This document shows positions 26,080 through 34,156 of a stretch of 64,000 bases of DNA, one piece after another; positions within the stretch are counted from its first letter, which is position 1; each line of letters opens with the position of its first letter. The translations under genes were made by a program, and so were the position numbers. Location: positions 10,099,001 through 10,163,000 of the forward strand of contig NZ_CP107783.1 in assembly GCF_036345255.1 (NCBI RefSeq). Reading direction: 5' to 3'. The notes below the pieces were generated by a model. That model searched no databases. It was not told the DNA's origin and saw only the letters and a program-made list of their open reading frames with translations. The DNA comes from Streptomyces sp. NBC_00569. Lineage in GTDB: Bacteria; Actinomycetota; Actinomycetes; Streptomycetales; Streptomycetaceae.

Positions 26080-26495
26080 CCAAGCTCCTGGCGGAGCGCC
26101 GCGAACTTGGTCAGTGCGTAGGTGAGGGATTCGACGTCGCGGTGAATCGGCGTGTAGACCAACTCGTCTTCTCCGTCGCCCAGCGCGTAGATCATCCCGG
26201 TGTCCGGGGCGAGCGCGAGAGTGGTGTCGGCGAAGAGGCCCAGCACGAGCCAGTCGTGGCACTCCTTGGGGACTGTGCCCCGATTGCTGTACCACTGGGC
26301 GACGTTGATGGAGTCGGTTGCGCTGAGGCTGGCCTTGGACATGAACCACTCGGTGTCAGGAAGCCCGACGCTGCTCAAGAGGAGCGCGGTTCGGTCGTTC
26401 ATCCGGCTGTGCATTGCGTTACAGCGGGGGAAGAAGACGACACCTGACAAGCCGAACACGGTGCGTACCTCGTCCGGTGTCACGGCGAAGTTCAT
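26080..26495 (-). pseudogene. SUKH-4-family immunity protein, C-terminally truncated
   Basis: About 138 residues remain: MNFAVTPDEVRTVFGLSGVV, SVGLPDTEWFMSKASLSATD, NRGTVPKECHDWLVLGLFAD, GDGEDELVYTPIHRDVESLT, YALTKFAALRQELG. SUKH-4 proteins are immunity factors of polymorphic toxin systems and usually continue for tens more residues. Here the frame runs into the transposase fragment at about 26078. No toxin gene is present nearby. It may be a residual orphan immunity gene. Confidence 0.65.
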
Positions 26496-26626
26496 GCTAA
26501 GCCTTTGCGTTGCTGGGCGATGGCGTGTGATCCATAGTGCCTCTGTGCTCGACCTCAGGCCGCTACCTCACCGACCGCCCGTCTCCAACTCCACCGACCA
26601 CGCCACCCCCCGGGGCCGTCGGGAAC

Positions 26627-26715
26627 GGACCATCCCCGCAGACGCAGGGGCGACTTGGAGCCGTCGATCGCACGGATCGAGAACTCCGGACCATCCCTGC
26701 GAGCCCGCGGGGACA
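26627..26715 (-). CRISPR. Relic CRISPR array: two degenerate repeats and one 33-nt spacer, type I-E-like
   Basis: Repeat A (26627-26654) begins GGACCATCCCCGC and ends CAGGGGCGAC. Repeat B (26688-26715) begins GGACCATCCCTGC and ends CGCGGGGACA. Each contains the short CCCCGC...GCGGGG-type stem of Streptomyces type I-E repeats, with substitutions. The start-to-start distance is exactly 61 bases, the type I-E period, leaving a 33-nt spacer at 26655-26687. By comparison with known repeats (GTC.CCCCGC...GCGGGGATGGTCC) the transcript would read on the minus strand. No cas genes are in the window. Confidence 0.7.
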
Positions 26716-26725
26716 TGCCCACCGG

Positions 26726-26941
26726 TCAGACGTCCTCGACTCCCAGCATCTGTACGGCCTTGCGGGCCTGGTAGAAGTCCTCGTCGGACACCTGCGGGTC
26801 GTCCTCCGTGTCGTGGAGCCAGTCCGCCAGGTCCGCGACGGACCACGTCTCGAACTCCTCGGGCACGTCGAGGGTGGTCGTCCTGCGCAGGTGCGTGGCG
26901 ACAGCAGCGTCCCGGACGCTACGCGTGCTCACCTCGGTCAT
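26726..26941 (-). CDS. Small hypothetical protein
   Basis: The 71-residue acidic protein reads MTEVSTRSVRDAAVATHLRR, TTTLDVPEEFETWSVADLAD, WLHDTEDDPQVSDEDFYQAR and ends KAVQMLGVEDV. It is predicted helical and cytoplasmic. The family is not recognised. AAAGG lies upstream of both the ATG at 26941 and an in-frame GTG at 26950. It sits at the presumed leader side of the relic CRISPR array, which may be coincidence. Confidence 0.6.
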   Translation of the reverse strand: MTEVSTRSVRDAAVATHLRRTTTLDVPEEFETWSVADLADWLHDTEDDPQVSDEDFYQARKAVQMLGVEDV

Positions 26942-27118
26942 GTTCCGCACCGCCTTTAGGTGTCATCGGGGATCGGACAGGCGACCTTGCCAGACAAAAT
27001 CCGTACTGTCCAAAACGGCTGCGCGAGGCTGAAACGGGCCTGGCAGGCATACGACCAGCCTGGCTACTCCCCGCTGTACGGGTCCTTCGAGACCGACCAG
27101 GACCCGGGCGCCAGGGCT

Positions 27119-27471
27119 GCGGATACACCGATCCGGGCGATCGCCCGGCATCTGGGCATCTCGAAGAACACGGTGAAGCGGGCACCGGCCAGTGACCGGC
27201 CGCCGAAGTACGAGCGGCCGGCCAGGGCTCGGCGGTCGACGCGGTCGAGGTGCAGATCCGTGAGCTGCTGCGGGAGACCCCGACGATGCCCGCCACGGTG
27301 ATCGCGGAGCGGATCGGGTGGGAACGCGGGCTGACGGTCCTCAGGGAACGAGTGCGAGAACTGCGTCCCGCCTACGTTCCGGTCGATCCGGTCTCGCGCA
27401 CGAGCTATCAGCCGGGCGAGCTGGCCCAGTGCGACCTGTGGTTTCCCGAGGCGGACATCCCGCTCGGCTAA
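27119..27471 (+). pseudogene. IS21-family transposase (IstA), frameshifted 5' fragment
   Basis: The first frame has IRAIARHLGISKNTVKRAPA then SDRPPKYERPARA. After a shift near 27230 the next gives VQIRELLRETPTMPATVIAE, RIGWERGLTVLRERVRELRP and GELAQCDLWFPEADIPLG, then a stop. This is the HTH and the start of the IstA integrase domain, with the first Asp in QCDLWFP. The remainder is absent. Confidence 0.75.
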
Positions 27472-27503
27472 CTGGCTCTAACAAAAGCTGTTGATCATGT
27501 GAC

Positions 27504-27640
27504 TGTTGGCCAACGAGTCCTTCGGCGGCTGGACCAAGACCTTCACCGACCCCCGCCTCTGCGCGGCCATCGTCGACCGCCTCACCTTCAACGGCACCAT
27601 CATCGAAACCGGCACCGACTCCTACCGCCTCGCCAGTACG
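27504..27640 (+). pseudogene. IS21-family helper ATPase (IstB), 3' fragment
   Basis: The frame LANESFGGWTKTFTDPRLCA, AIVDRLTFNGTIIETGTDSY, RLAST matches the C-terminal end of IstB (…AMIDRLVHHAEII…DSYRL). With the IstA fragment just upstream, this shows one IS21 element with a deletion of its centre. The Walker motifs are gone. Confidence 0.65.
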
Positions 27641-27676
27641 CGTGCACGAGCCGAGGAGCGCCAAGGCCGGCTGAGC

Positions 27677-28462
27677 TCAGGGCGACCACACATACGGCGT
27701 CGTCGTGGTGACCGCGTGCAGTCCAAGGCGGGTGAGGATCGGGGCGCTGTCAGCTGAGGCGTCGACGTAGACGTAGGGCACATCGCGGACGGCAGCGAGT
27801 TGGGCTCGGTGGGCGACCATGGCCCGGTAGATTCCCTGTCCGCGCCATTCCTTGAGCGTTGAGCCACCCCAGAGGCCGCCGAAGTCGACGCCGTCCTTGA
27901 ACACCAGCCAGGCTGCGCAGACGACTTCGGTGCGTGCCTCGGCGACGAGGACGATGGTGTTCTCCGGGGCGTTCTCGATCCGTGCGGCCAGGTCGCCGGC
28001 GAGCCAACTCCAGTCCTCGCCCCAGACAGTGCTCTCCATAGCGGCGATGCGCTGAAGGTCTGATCTGGCGGTGACACGGCGGAGGGTCACGCCGTCGGGA
28101 AGGACGGGGTCTGCGGCAAGGTCGGTGGACTGCCCGATGAGCACGGTCTCGCTGTCCTCGGCGACGAACCCGGCCGCCGTGAGTCGGTCGGTGAGGTCGG
28201 CAGGGAGATCGTGAGCGCGAGTCTTCCATTCGACCGCCTCACCACGGGCAGCATAGAAGTCACGCTGCCGCGCTATGAGCGTGTCGAGTTCTGCCCCGCG
28301 CACGCCGAGGTCGCGTGGGCCCGTGACGAAGCCACGGTGCCACCCGACGACACGGGTCAACAGGCCGTCCTTTTCGATACGAGCGCTGCCGCCAGGCGGG
28401 GTGACACCACGGAGTTGGGCGTCGTACGCGGTGCGGAGTTCGTTGATCAGAGTGTCCTTCAC
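27677..28462 (-). CDS. GNAT-family N-acetyltransferase
   Basis: The protein has 261 residues. The C-terminal half (residues about 125-255) is the GNAT fold: VTLRRVTARSDLQRIAAMES, VLVAEARTEVVCAAWLVFKD, LKEWRGQGIYRAMVAHRAQL (acetyl-CoA pyrophosphate loop R-G-Q-G-I-Y) and YVYVDASADSAPILTRLGLH. The N-terminal 100 residues are a less conserved GNAT-like half. The acyl acceptor is unknown. It ends close to the IS21 remnant, but the reading frame is intact. Confidence 0.88.
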   Translation of the reverse strand: MKDTLINELRTAYDAQLRGVTPPGGSARIEKDGLLTRVVGWHRGFVTGPRDLGVRGAELDTLIARQRDFYAARGEAVEWKTRAHDLPADLTDRLTAAGFVAEDSETVLIGQSTDLAADPVLPDGVTLRRVTARSDLQRIAAMESTVWGEDWSWLAGDLAARIENAPENTIVLVAEARTEVVCAAWLVFKDGVDFGGLWGGSTLKEWRGQGIYRAMVAHRAQLAAVRDVPYVYVDASADSAPILTRLGLHAVTTTTPYVWSP

Positions 28463-28865
28463 CCGAACACCGTATGGACCGGGTCAAGTGATTAAACGCC
28501 GGTCGAAACCGCGCGAACATCAGGGCTGCACTCTCTTACTGCCGCTACCTGCCTCGCCGGCCAGCCTGCGGGCGGCTGGCCGGCCCCACGTTCACATCCA
28601 CACAGTGCCGTCATTTCTCATCCACATTCCAGAGCCGGTTGATCACCAACTGCCTCCGGAAACCGTCGACAAATGCTGTCCTTGGAGATCAACGAAGCCA
28701 GCCGCCGATGTGGGCGGAGCACGACGGAGTGGCGGGGAAGTGACCGCTGTCGAGCTGGACGGTCGGGACACCCCGGCCATGCTGCTCAGCGAGAACGAAG
28801 TCAGCCGTCGGGTCGTCGTCCGTGACGACCGCGACCGATGTAGGACACAGTTGGAGCGGCTGCCG
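28463..28865. other. Intergenic stretch between GNAT gene and GH43 gene
   Basis: About 400 bases carry the GNAT promoter at the left and the 3' flank of the GH43 gene at the right. One weak hairpin is visible near 28555-28585 (GCCGGCCAGCCTGCG with GGCTGGCCGGC). No coding sequence is supported. Confidence 0.4.
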
Positions 28866-31709
28866 CTATCGGGGGATGCGGCGCGGCCGCACCCCGCTCA
28901 GCGTCGGAGTGACCGGCCGCAGCAGCCCGTCCCGCCCGAACTCGGCCCGGTCGATCGTGGTTTCGCGGTGCGTGCCGTCCCCGCCGGGGATCGCGAACCG
29001 GTGGTAGGCGATGTACCAGTCATCGGTGCCGGGCACCCGGAGCAGGGAGTTGTGCCCGGTGCCGAGGATGCCCTGCGACGGGTCCTTCTTCAGGACGACA
29101 CCGCGGGAGGTGAACGGTCCGTACGGTGAGTCTGAAGTGGCGTATCCGACGCGGTAGTTCGTACTGCCGGTGTCGTCGATGGAGTACATCAGGTGGTAGA
29201 CGCCCTTGCGTCGCACGACGAACAAGCCCTCCCTGAAGTCGTCAAGCCCTTGGATCTGCCGGGCCTTTGACGCTTCGTACGACACCATGTCCTCACCCAG
29301 CGGCACCACCCACGCCGAGCCGTTGCCCCAGTACAGGTACGCCTGCCCGTCGTCGTCCGTGAACACGGCCGGGTCGATGGCCTGCCCGCTGCCGTTTGGG
29401 TTGGCCGCGATCAGCACCTTGCCGCTGTCGGTGAACGGCCCGGTGGGGGAGTCGGCGGTCGCGACGCCGATCTTCGCCTCGGCGCAGTAGTAGAAGAAGT
29501 ACTTTCCGTCGCGCTCGGCGATCGTCGGCGCCCAGGCCCGCGACTCGGCCCAGCTCACGTCCTTGCCGAGGTCGAGGATGACACCCCGGTCGGTCCAGTC
29601 GACGAGGTTTTTCGACGACCAGACGCTGAACTTCGTACCGCTCCAGCCGTCGAACCCGTCTGTGGTCGTGTAGAGGTAGTATGTCCCGCCGAAGGCCACG
29701 ATGTTGGGGTCGGCGTGCAACCCCGGCAGCACGGGCGTGTTCATCTCCACGGCCGACACCTTCCACGTGCGCCGCGCGCCGTCCGCCGCCGTGACGGTGT
29801 ACGTCACCGGCTCGCGCAGATCCGTCTTCTTCCCGTTCGCCGGGCTGATCCGGGCGCCAGGCGCGAGGGTGAACTCCGGGCGCAGGCGCCGGAGATCGGT
29901 CCCCGGCTTCACCGGCAGGACGACGGTGCCGCCGTCGCCTTCGATCACGGCGGGCACCTTCAGTGGCGCCAGTTCGACGTCCCGGATGCGGGTCGCGTTG
30001 GACGGCAGGGCTGCGATCTCGTCGGCGGACAGGGCCCGGTTGTAGAGCCGCACCTCGCGCAGGCGGCCCTTCAGGGTGTGGTCGGAGGTGTACTGGGACC
30101 GGCCCAGGTAGTTGGCCGTGGTGCGGCCGCCGCCGATGTCGGAGGGCTGGATACTGACGGCGGTGTTGCGGGCGACGACTCTGCCGTCGAGGTAGAGGAG
30201 GGCGGTGTCGCCGTCAACGGTGTACGTGACGTTCGCCCAACGCCCGTGCCCAAGACCACTGTTGGCCTTCGCCTCCTGCTCCTTGCTCCAGTTGCCGTCG
30301 GAGAGAGCGGCACGGAAGCCGTTGTCGGCGCTGCCGCCGGTCGCGAACAAGTACCCGTTCCCGTTCCCGTCGGACCCGGTGTTCCCGAACCCGTAGAGGA
30401 AGTACGGCGTCTTCTGATCGGCGTCCACCCAGACATCGGTGGCCACGGTCACCGAGTCCACCCCGGAGAGCAGGTTGTCGGGCAGCTTCACGTGCCCGCT
30501 CGCCCCGCCGAGTACCAGCGCGCCGTCCGCCCAGCTCGTGTCGCCGCTGACGGTGCCGTGGTACTTGTGCCCGGAGGTGTCGTCGGCGCTGCCGTCCAGA
30601 GGCCAGTGCGCGACGAGTCCGTCCTTGTCGGCGAGCACGGGGGCGACGCCCCACTTCTTCTCGATCCGGCCGAACTCCTCGGCGGTGACCGGGAGTACGG
30701 TGCCGTGGCGCGGCGCCGACGGCAGCCGGTACTCGGCAGGCTTGGTCCAGGTCCCTCCCGCGAGATCGGTGCTCTCGAAGGGCATGTAGCCGGTGGCGGT
30801 GTAGTCGTCGATGAACAGGTACCACTTGTCCTCGGTGTTCGACTTGAAGACCAACGGCCCCTCGCCCTGCGCCATGGTGCCCATGCCGATGCCCTCGGAG
30901 ACAGTCGTCCACGAGGTCGAGAGCAGATGGGTGGACTTCTCCTCCAGGATGAACTTCCCGTACGGCGACTGCGAAGCCGACCGCTCGTCCTTCGTGAACC
31001 GGTAGTACGTCCCGTCGTGCGCGATGACGGTCGAGTCGATGACCGAGTATCCGGGGTCGTTCCACACCTTCGCCTCGCTGAACGTGACGAAGTCCTTGGT
31101 CGTCGCGTACAGCATCCGGTTGTAGGTGTCCCCGGTGTGGCCGGGGTCGTTGGCGGCGTACAGCTTCGACGCCCAGAAGACGACGTACGCGCCGAGATCC
31201 TCGCTCCAGCACGCCTCCGGAGCCCACGTGTTGCCGGCCGTCTCGGGCGACACCCGCACGGACCGCGGCTCGGACCAGCTCACGAGGTCGGCGGACTCCC
31301 ACACGATGATGGATCGGCTGCCGTGCCGCTGGACCTCGTCCCAGCTCGCCCCGCCGTAGATCTTCAGGTCGGTGGCGATGAGGAAGAACTTGTCCCCTTC
31401 GGGCGACCGGATGACGAAGGGGTCGCGCACGCCCTTGTCGCCGAGCGTGGAGGTCAGCACGGGCTGCCCGCCGTTCAGCTCCCGCCAGTGCAACGGGTCG
31501 TTGCCCTTGCTGAGCGCGAGGTGGATCTGCTCACCGTCGGCGGTGCCCTCCCCGGTGAAATAGACGAACAGATAGCCCTCGTAGGCGGCGCTCTTACCGC
31601 TCTTGGTGAGGGTGCTTGCACGGGCTGGAGAGGCGAGGGCGGTGGCCCCCAGAGTGAGGGCTCCGGCGACGAGGACATGGCGGCGGGACATTCCGTTACG
31701 GGGCGACAT
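28866..31709 (-). CDS. Secreted two-catalytic-domain GH43 enzyme (GH43-LamG-GH43)
   Basis: The 947-residue exported enzyme has a twin-arginine signal (MSRRHVLVAGALTLGATALA, cut near SPARA). Residues about 40-350 form a GH43-like five-bladed propeller (GVRDPFVIRSPEGDKFFLIA). Residues 370-550 are a LamG/concanavalin domain (LVAHWPLDGSADDTSGHKYH). An Ig-like linker follows (VTYTVTAADGARRTWKV). Residues 650-940 form a second GH43 (VLPGLHADPNIVAFGGTYYL, AQAIDPAVF-type motif, DFREGLFVVRRKGVYHLMYS). GH43 enzymes remove arabinose, xylose or beta-1,3-galactose from plant polymers. The start is uncertain (31709 or 31691). Confidence 0.88.
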   Translation of the reverse strand: MSPRNGMSRRHVLVAGALTLGATALASPARASTLTKSGKSAAYEGYLFVYFTGEGTADGEQIHLALSKGNDPLHWRELNGGQPVLTSTLGDKGVRDPFVIRSPEGDKFFLIATDLKIYGGASWDEVQRHGSRSIIVWESADLVSWSEPRSVRVSPETAGNTWAPEACWSEDLGAYVVFWASKLYAANDPGHTGDTYNRMLYATTKDFVTFSEAKVWNDPGYSVIDSTVIAHDGTYYRFTKDERSASQSPYGKFILEEKSTHLLSTSWTTVSEGIGMGTMAQGEGPLVFKSNTEDKWYLFIDDYTATGYMPFESTDLAGGTWTKPAEYRLPSAPRHGTVLPVTAEEFGRIEKKWGVAPVLADKDGLVAHWPLDGSADDTSGHKYHGTVSGDTSWADGALVLGGASGHVKLPDNLLSGVDSVTVATDVWVDADQKTPYFLYGFGNTGSDGNGNGYLFATGGSADNGFRAALSDGNWSKEQEAKANSGLGHGRWANVTYTVDGDTALLYLDGRVVARNTAVSIQPSDIGGGRTTANYLGRSQYTSDHTLKGRLREVRLYNRALSADEIAALPSNATRIRDVELAPLKVPAVIEGDGGTVVLPVKPGTDLRRLRPEFTLAPGARISPANGKKTDLREPVTYTVTAADGARRTWKVSAVEMNTPVLPGLHADPNIVAFGGTYYLYTTTDGFDGWSGTKFSVWSSKNLVDWTDRGVILDLGKDVSWAESRAWAPTIAERDGKYFFYYCAEAKIGVATADSPTGPFTDSGKVLIAANPNGSGQAIDPAVFTDDDGQAYLYWGNGSAWVVPLGEDMVSYEASKARQIQGLDDFREGLFVVRRKGVYHLMYSIDDTGSTNYRVGYATSDSPYGPFTSRGVVLKKDPSQGILGTGHNSLLRVPGTDDWYIAYHRFAIPGGDGTHRETTIDRAEFGRDGLLRPVTPTLSGVRPRRIPR

Positions 31710-31782
31710 GCGGGCCAGTGAAGAAGTCCGGGCCGGACCCGGTCAAGATCCTGGACACAGATTGGTCCGAAAAACCGAATGC

Positions 31783-31800
31783 CGTTCGGAGTCTCGAACG
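31783..31800. promoter_or_regulatory. Short inverted repeat upstream of the GH43 gene
   Basis: CGTTCG (31783-31788) and CGAACG (31795-31800) are perfect inverted arms, 74-91 bases upstream of the GH43 start. The arms could bind a regulator, but they do not match the TGTTTACG LacI operators, so independent control is possible. The 326 bases between the GH43 and lacI-type genes hold no gene. Confidence 0.35.
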
Positions 31801-32035
31801 ACAAAATAGGGTGAGGGTGGATGAACGGGCTTGCCGCGGGCTCATCGGGGGATCCGGTGCGGCCGCTCCGGTGTGGCCGGGGATCACGCCAACTCGCCCC
31901 CGCCAGAAATGAAGCCCCCGCGACCGCCGAAGGGGTCGCCCCGCTGGCCAAACCTGTCGCCCGACCCTGCAGCTGCCGTATTCGCCCCTCACCAGGGCTG
32001 AGAGACTCTGCATCGTTGACTCGCGCGGACATCGG

Positions 32036-33097
32036 CTACGCTCGCGCGCTGCCCTTCGACGGTGGTCGCCCCGTACTTTCCCTCACCACGAGCTGCGTCG
32101 GCACCAGCGTGGTGCCCTGTTCCACCTCGTTCTCCCGCACCTGGCGCAGCGCGCTCTGAACGCAGCGTCGGCCGACGTCGGCGAAGTCCTGATGGACCGT
32201 GGTGAGCGGGGGCTGGAACGAGCCCGAGTCGGGGATGTCGTCGAAACCGATGACCGAGACGTCCTGCGGGACCTTACGGCCGCGCTCGGCCAGCGCCCGC
32301 AGCAGCCCGAGCGCCATCTGGTCGTTCGCCGCGAACACCGCGGTGCAGTCGGCCTGTTCGGCCAGGCGCAGGCCCGCACGGTAGCCCGACTCGGCCGACC
32401 AGTTGCCCCGTACAAGCGGCGGGACGGCGCGGCCCGCGGCTTCAAGTGCCGTGCGCCAGGCGTCCGTTCGGCGCTGGGCGGCGTACGAGTCAGAGGGTCC
32501 TGCCAGGTGCCAGACCGTGCGGTGACCGAGGTCGAGGAGGTGGCGCACCGCGTCGCGGGTGCCGCCCGCCTGGTCCGTGTCCACCACCGCGTAGCGGTCG
32601 CCGGCGTCCGAGTCCGCGACCACCACCTTCACGTGCGGCGGCAGCGAAAGCCTCGCCGAGTCGAGAAGGTGGACCTCCATGATGACGATGACCGCGTCCA
32701 CAGCCAGCTCACCCAGGCGTGAGAACGCACCGCGCACCTCGTCCTGCGTGGGCACCGCGACCGGGAGCAGCGTGACCGCATAGCCCTCCTGTGCGGCCGA
32801 GGTGGCGATGGCCTCCAGCGTGCGCATGTTGCCCGTCGTCGACAGCGTGAACGTGATCACGCCGATCGTGTGGAAGTCGCCCCGCTTCAGCGCCCGCGCC
32901 GCGCTGTTGGGCCGGTAGCCCAGTTCCTTCATCGCGGCGAGCACCCGCTCGCGCGTCTCCTCGTTGACGCCGGGGAAGCCGTTCGAGACGCGGGAGACCG
33001 TCTGGGACGAGACGCCCGCGACCCGGGCGACGTCGGCCATCGACGCGTTCTGTGTACGGCGCCTGCCGCGCTGCGGGGCGCTCTCCTTGGTTGTCAC
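32036..33097 (-). CDS. LacI-family repressor of the galactan-utilisation locus
   Basis: The 353-residue regulator has the LacI HTH (NASMADVARVAGVSSQTVSR, VSNGFPGVNEETRERVLAAM, KELGYRPNSAARALKRG) and a periplasmic-binding-like sensor domain (GVITFTLSTTGNMRTLEAIA, VFAANDQMALGLLRALAERG, VSVIGFDDIPDSGSFQPPLT). GTG 33097 is chosen for its GAGGGA site; GTG 33109 with AAGGG is an alternative. It is divergent from the ABC transporter operon, with two near-identical palindromes between them. It probably senses a galactose- or arabinose-containing oligosaccharide. Confidence 0.9.
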   Translation of the reverse strand: MTTKESAPQRGRRRTQNASMADVARVAGVSSQTVSRVSNGFPGVNEETRERVLAAMKELGYRPNSAARALKRGDFHTIGVITFTLSTTGNMRTLEAIATSAAQEGYAVTLLPVAVPTQDEVRGAFSRLGELAVDAVIVIMEVHLLDSARLSLPPHVKVVVADSDAGDRYAVVDTDQAGGTRDAVRHLLDLGHRTVWHLAGPSDSYAAQRRTDAWRTALEAAGRAVPPLVRGNWSAESGYRAGLRLAEQADCTAVFAANDQMALGLLRALAERGRKVPQDVSVIGFDDIPDSGSFQPPLTTVHQDFADVGRRCVQSALRQVRENEVEQGTTLVPTQLVVRESTGRPPSKGSARA

Positions 33098-33158
33098 CGT
33101 GTCCCTCACCGACCCTTGACCGTCGTCCTCGGGGCAGTGTAGACATGCCGCCACCGAT

Positions 33159-33216
33159 TGTTTACGTAAACATAACAGCCGCGGGCCCTTCGCGCCCAAG
33201 AGTGTTTACGCAAACA
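33159..33216. promoter_or_regulatory. Two LacI-type operators TGTTTACGNAAACA
   Basis: TGTTTACGTAAACA (33159-33172) is a perfect palindrome. TGTTTACGCAAACA (33203-33216) differs at one central base. Centres are 44 bp apart, about four helical turns, suitable for looping or co-operative binding. The central CG is the hallmark of LacI/GalR sites. They lie in the divergent region of lacI and the ABC operon and should control both. Confidence 0.9.
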
Positions 33217-33254
33217 TCGAGGCCTGTGACGCACGGACGAGTGAGGGACGCGAG

Positions 33255-34151
33255 ATGACCACGCTGCAATCGCCGGTCGCCGTGAGGCGGCGCCGCTCGT
33301 GGACGGGATGGGGGTTCATCGGCCCCTTCGCCCTCGTCTTCGCCCTGGTCTTCCTGGCGCCGCTCGCCTACTCGGTCTACCTGAGCCTGTTCCGCACCCA
33401 ACTCATCGGCGGCACCACTTTCGTGGGCCTGGACAACTATCAACAGGCCTTGCAGGACAGCCAGTTCTGGGAGGGAGTCCTTCGCGTCGGCCTGTTCCTG
33501 CTGATCCAGGTGCCGATCATGCTGGGCATCGCCCTGCTCGTCGCCCTCGCGATCGACAGCGGCCGCCTCTACGGCAAGGACTTCTTCCGGATCACCGTCT
33601 TCCTGCCCTACGCGGTCCCCGCCGTCGTCGCCACCCTCATGTGGGGCTTCATGTACGGCACGCGCTACGGGCTGGTCGGCGACCTCAACGATGCGTTCGG
33701 CACCACACTGCCCAACCCGCTCTCCGCCGACCTGGTCCTCGCCTCCCTCGGCAACATCGTGACCTGGGAGTTCGTCGGCTACAACATGCTGATCTTCTTC
33801 GCCGCGCTGCGCGTCGTACCGCACTCCCTGTACGAGGCGGCCGAGATCGACGGCGCCGGGCAGTGGCGCGTCATCACCGCCATCAAGCTCCCGGCGATCC
33901 GCGGCGCCCTCGTCATCGCCACGATCTTCTCGATCATCGGCAGCTTCCAGCTCTTCAACGAGCCCGCCATCCTCCAGAAGCTCGCGCCGAACGCGATCAC
34001 CACCGACTACACCCCGAACTACTACACGTACTCGCTGTCCTTCGCCGGCCAGCAGCAGAACTACTCCGCGACGGTCGCCATCGTCATGGGCGTGATCACG
34101 ATGATCGTCGCCTACGTGGTCCAGCTGCGCGGCATGCGCAAGGGAGCGTGA
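33255..34151 (+). CDS. ABC sugar transporter permease 1 (MalF-like)
   Basis: The 298-residue inner-membrane protein has about six transmembrane helices (IGPFALVFALVFLAPLAYSV near the N-terminus, VIATIFSIIGSFQLFNEPAI later). The cytoplasmic EAA loop reads LYEAAEIDGAGQWRVITAIK. This is the MalF type of carbohydrate-uptake family 1 transporters. It is first in an operon with a second permease, a solute-binding lipoprotein and two glycosidases, downstream of two LacI operators. The ATPase is not encoded here, so the shared Streptomyces MsiK-type ATPase probably energises it. Confidence 0.92.
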   Translation: MTTLQSPVAVRRRRSWTGWGFIGPFALVFALVFLAPLAYSVYLSLFRTQLIGGTTFVGLDNYQQALQDSQFWEGVLRVGLFLLIQVPIMLGIALLVALAIDSGRLYGKDFFRITVFLPYAVPAVVATLMWGFMYGTRYGLVGDLNDAFGTTLPNPLSADLVLASLGNIVTWEFVGYNMLIFFAALRVVPHSLYEAAEIDGAGQWRVITAIKLPAIRGALVIATIFSIIGSFQLFNEPAILQKLAPNAITTDYTPNYYTYSLSFAGQQQNYSATVAIVMGVITMIVAYVVQLRGMRKGA

Positions 34152-34156
34152 GCGCG

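Noticed and set aside
26566..26776. Further CRISPR repeats at 61-bp steps on either side of the two found
   Set aside because: The positions near 26566 and 26749 show no resemblance to the repeat, so only two degenerate units can be supported.
29715..31721. Long plus-strand frame opposite the GH43 gene
   Set aside because: It has low-complexity composition and no ribosome site. The minus strand carries the signal peptide and glycosidase domains.
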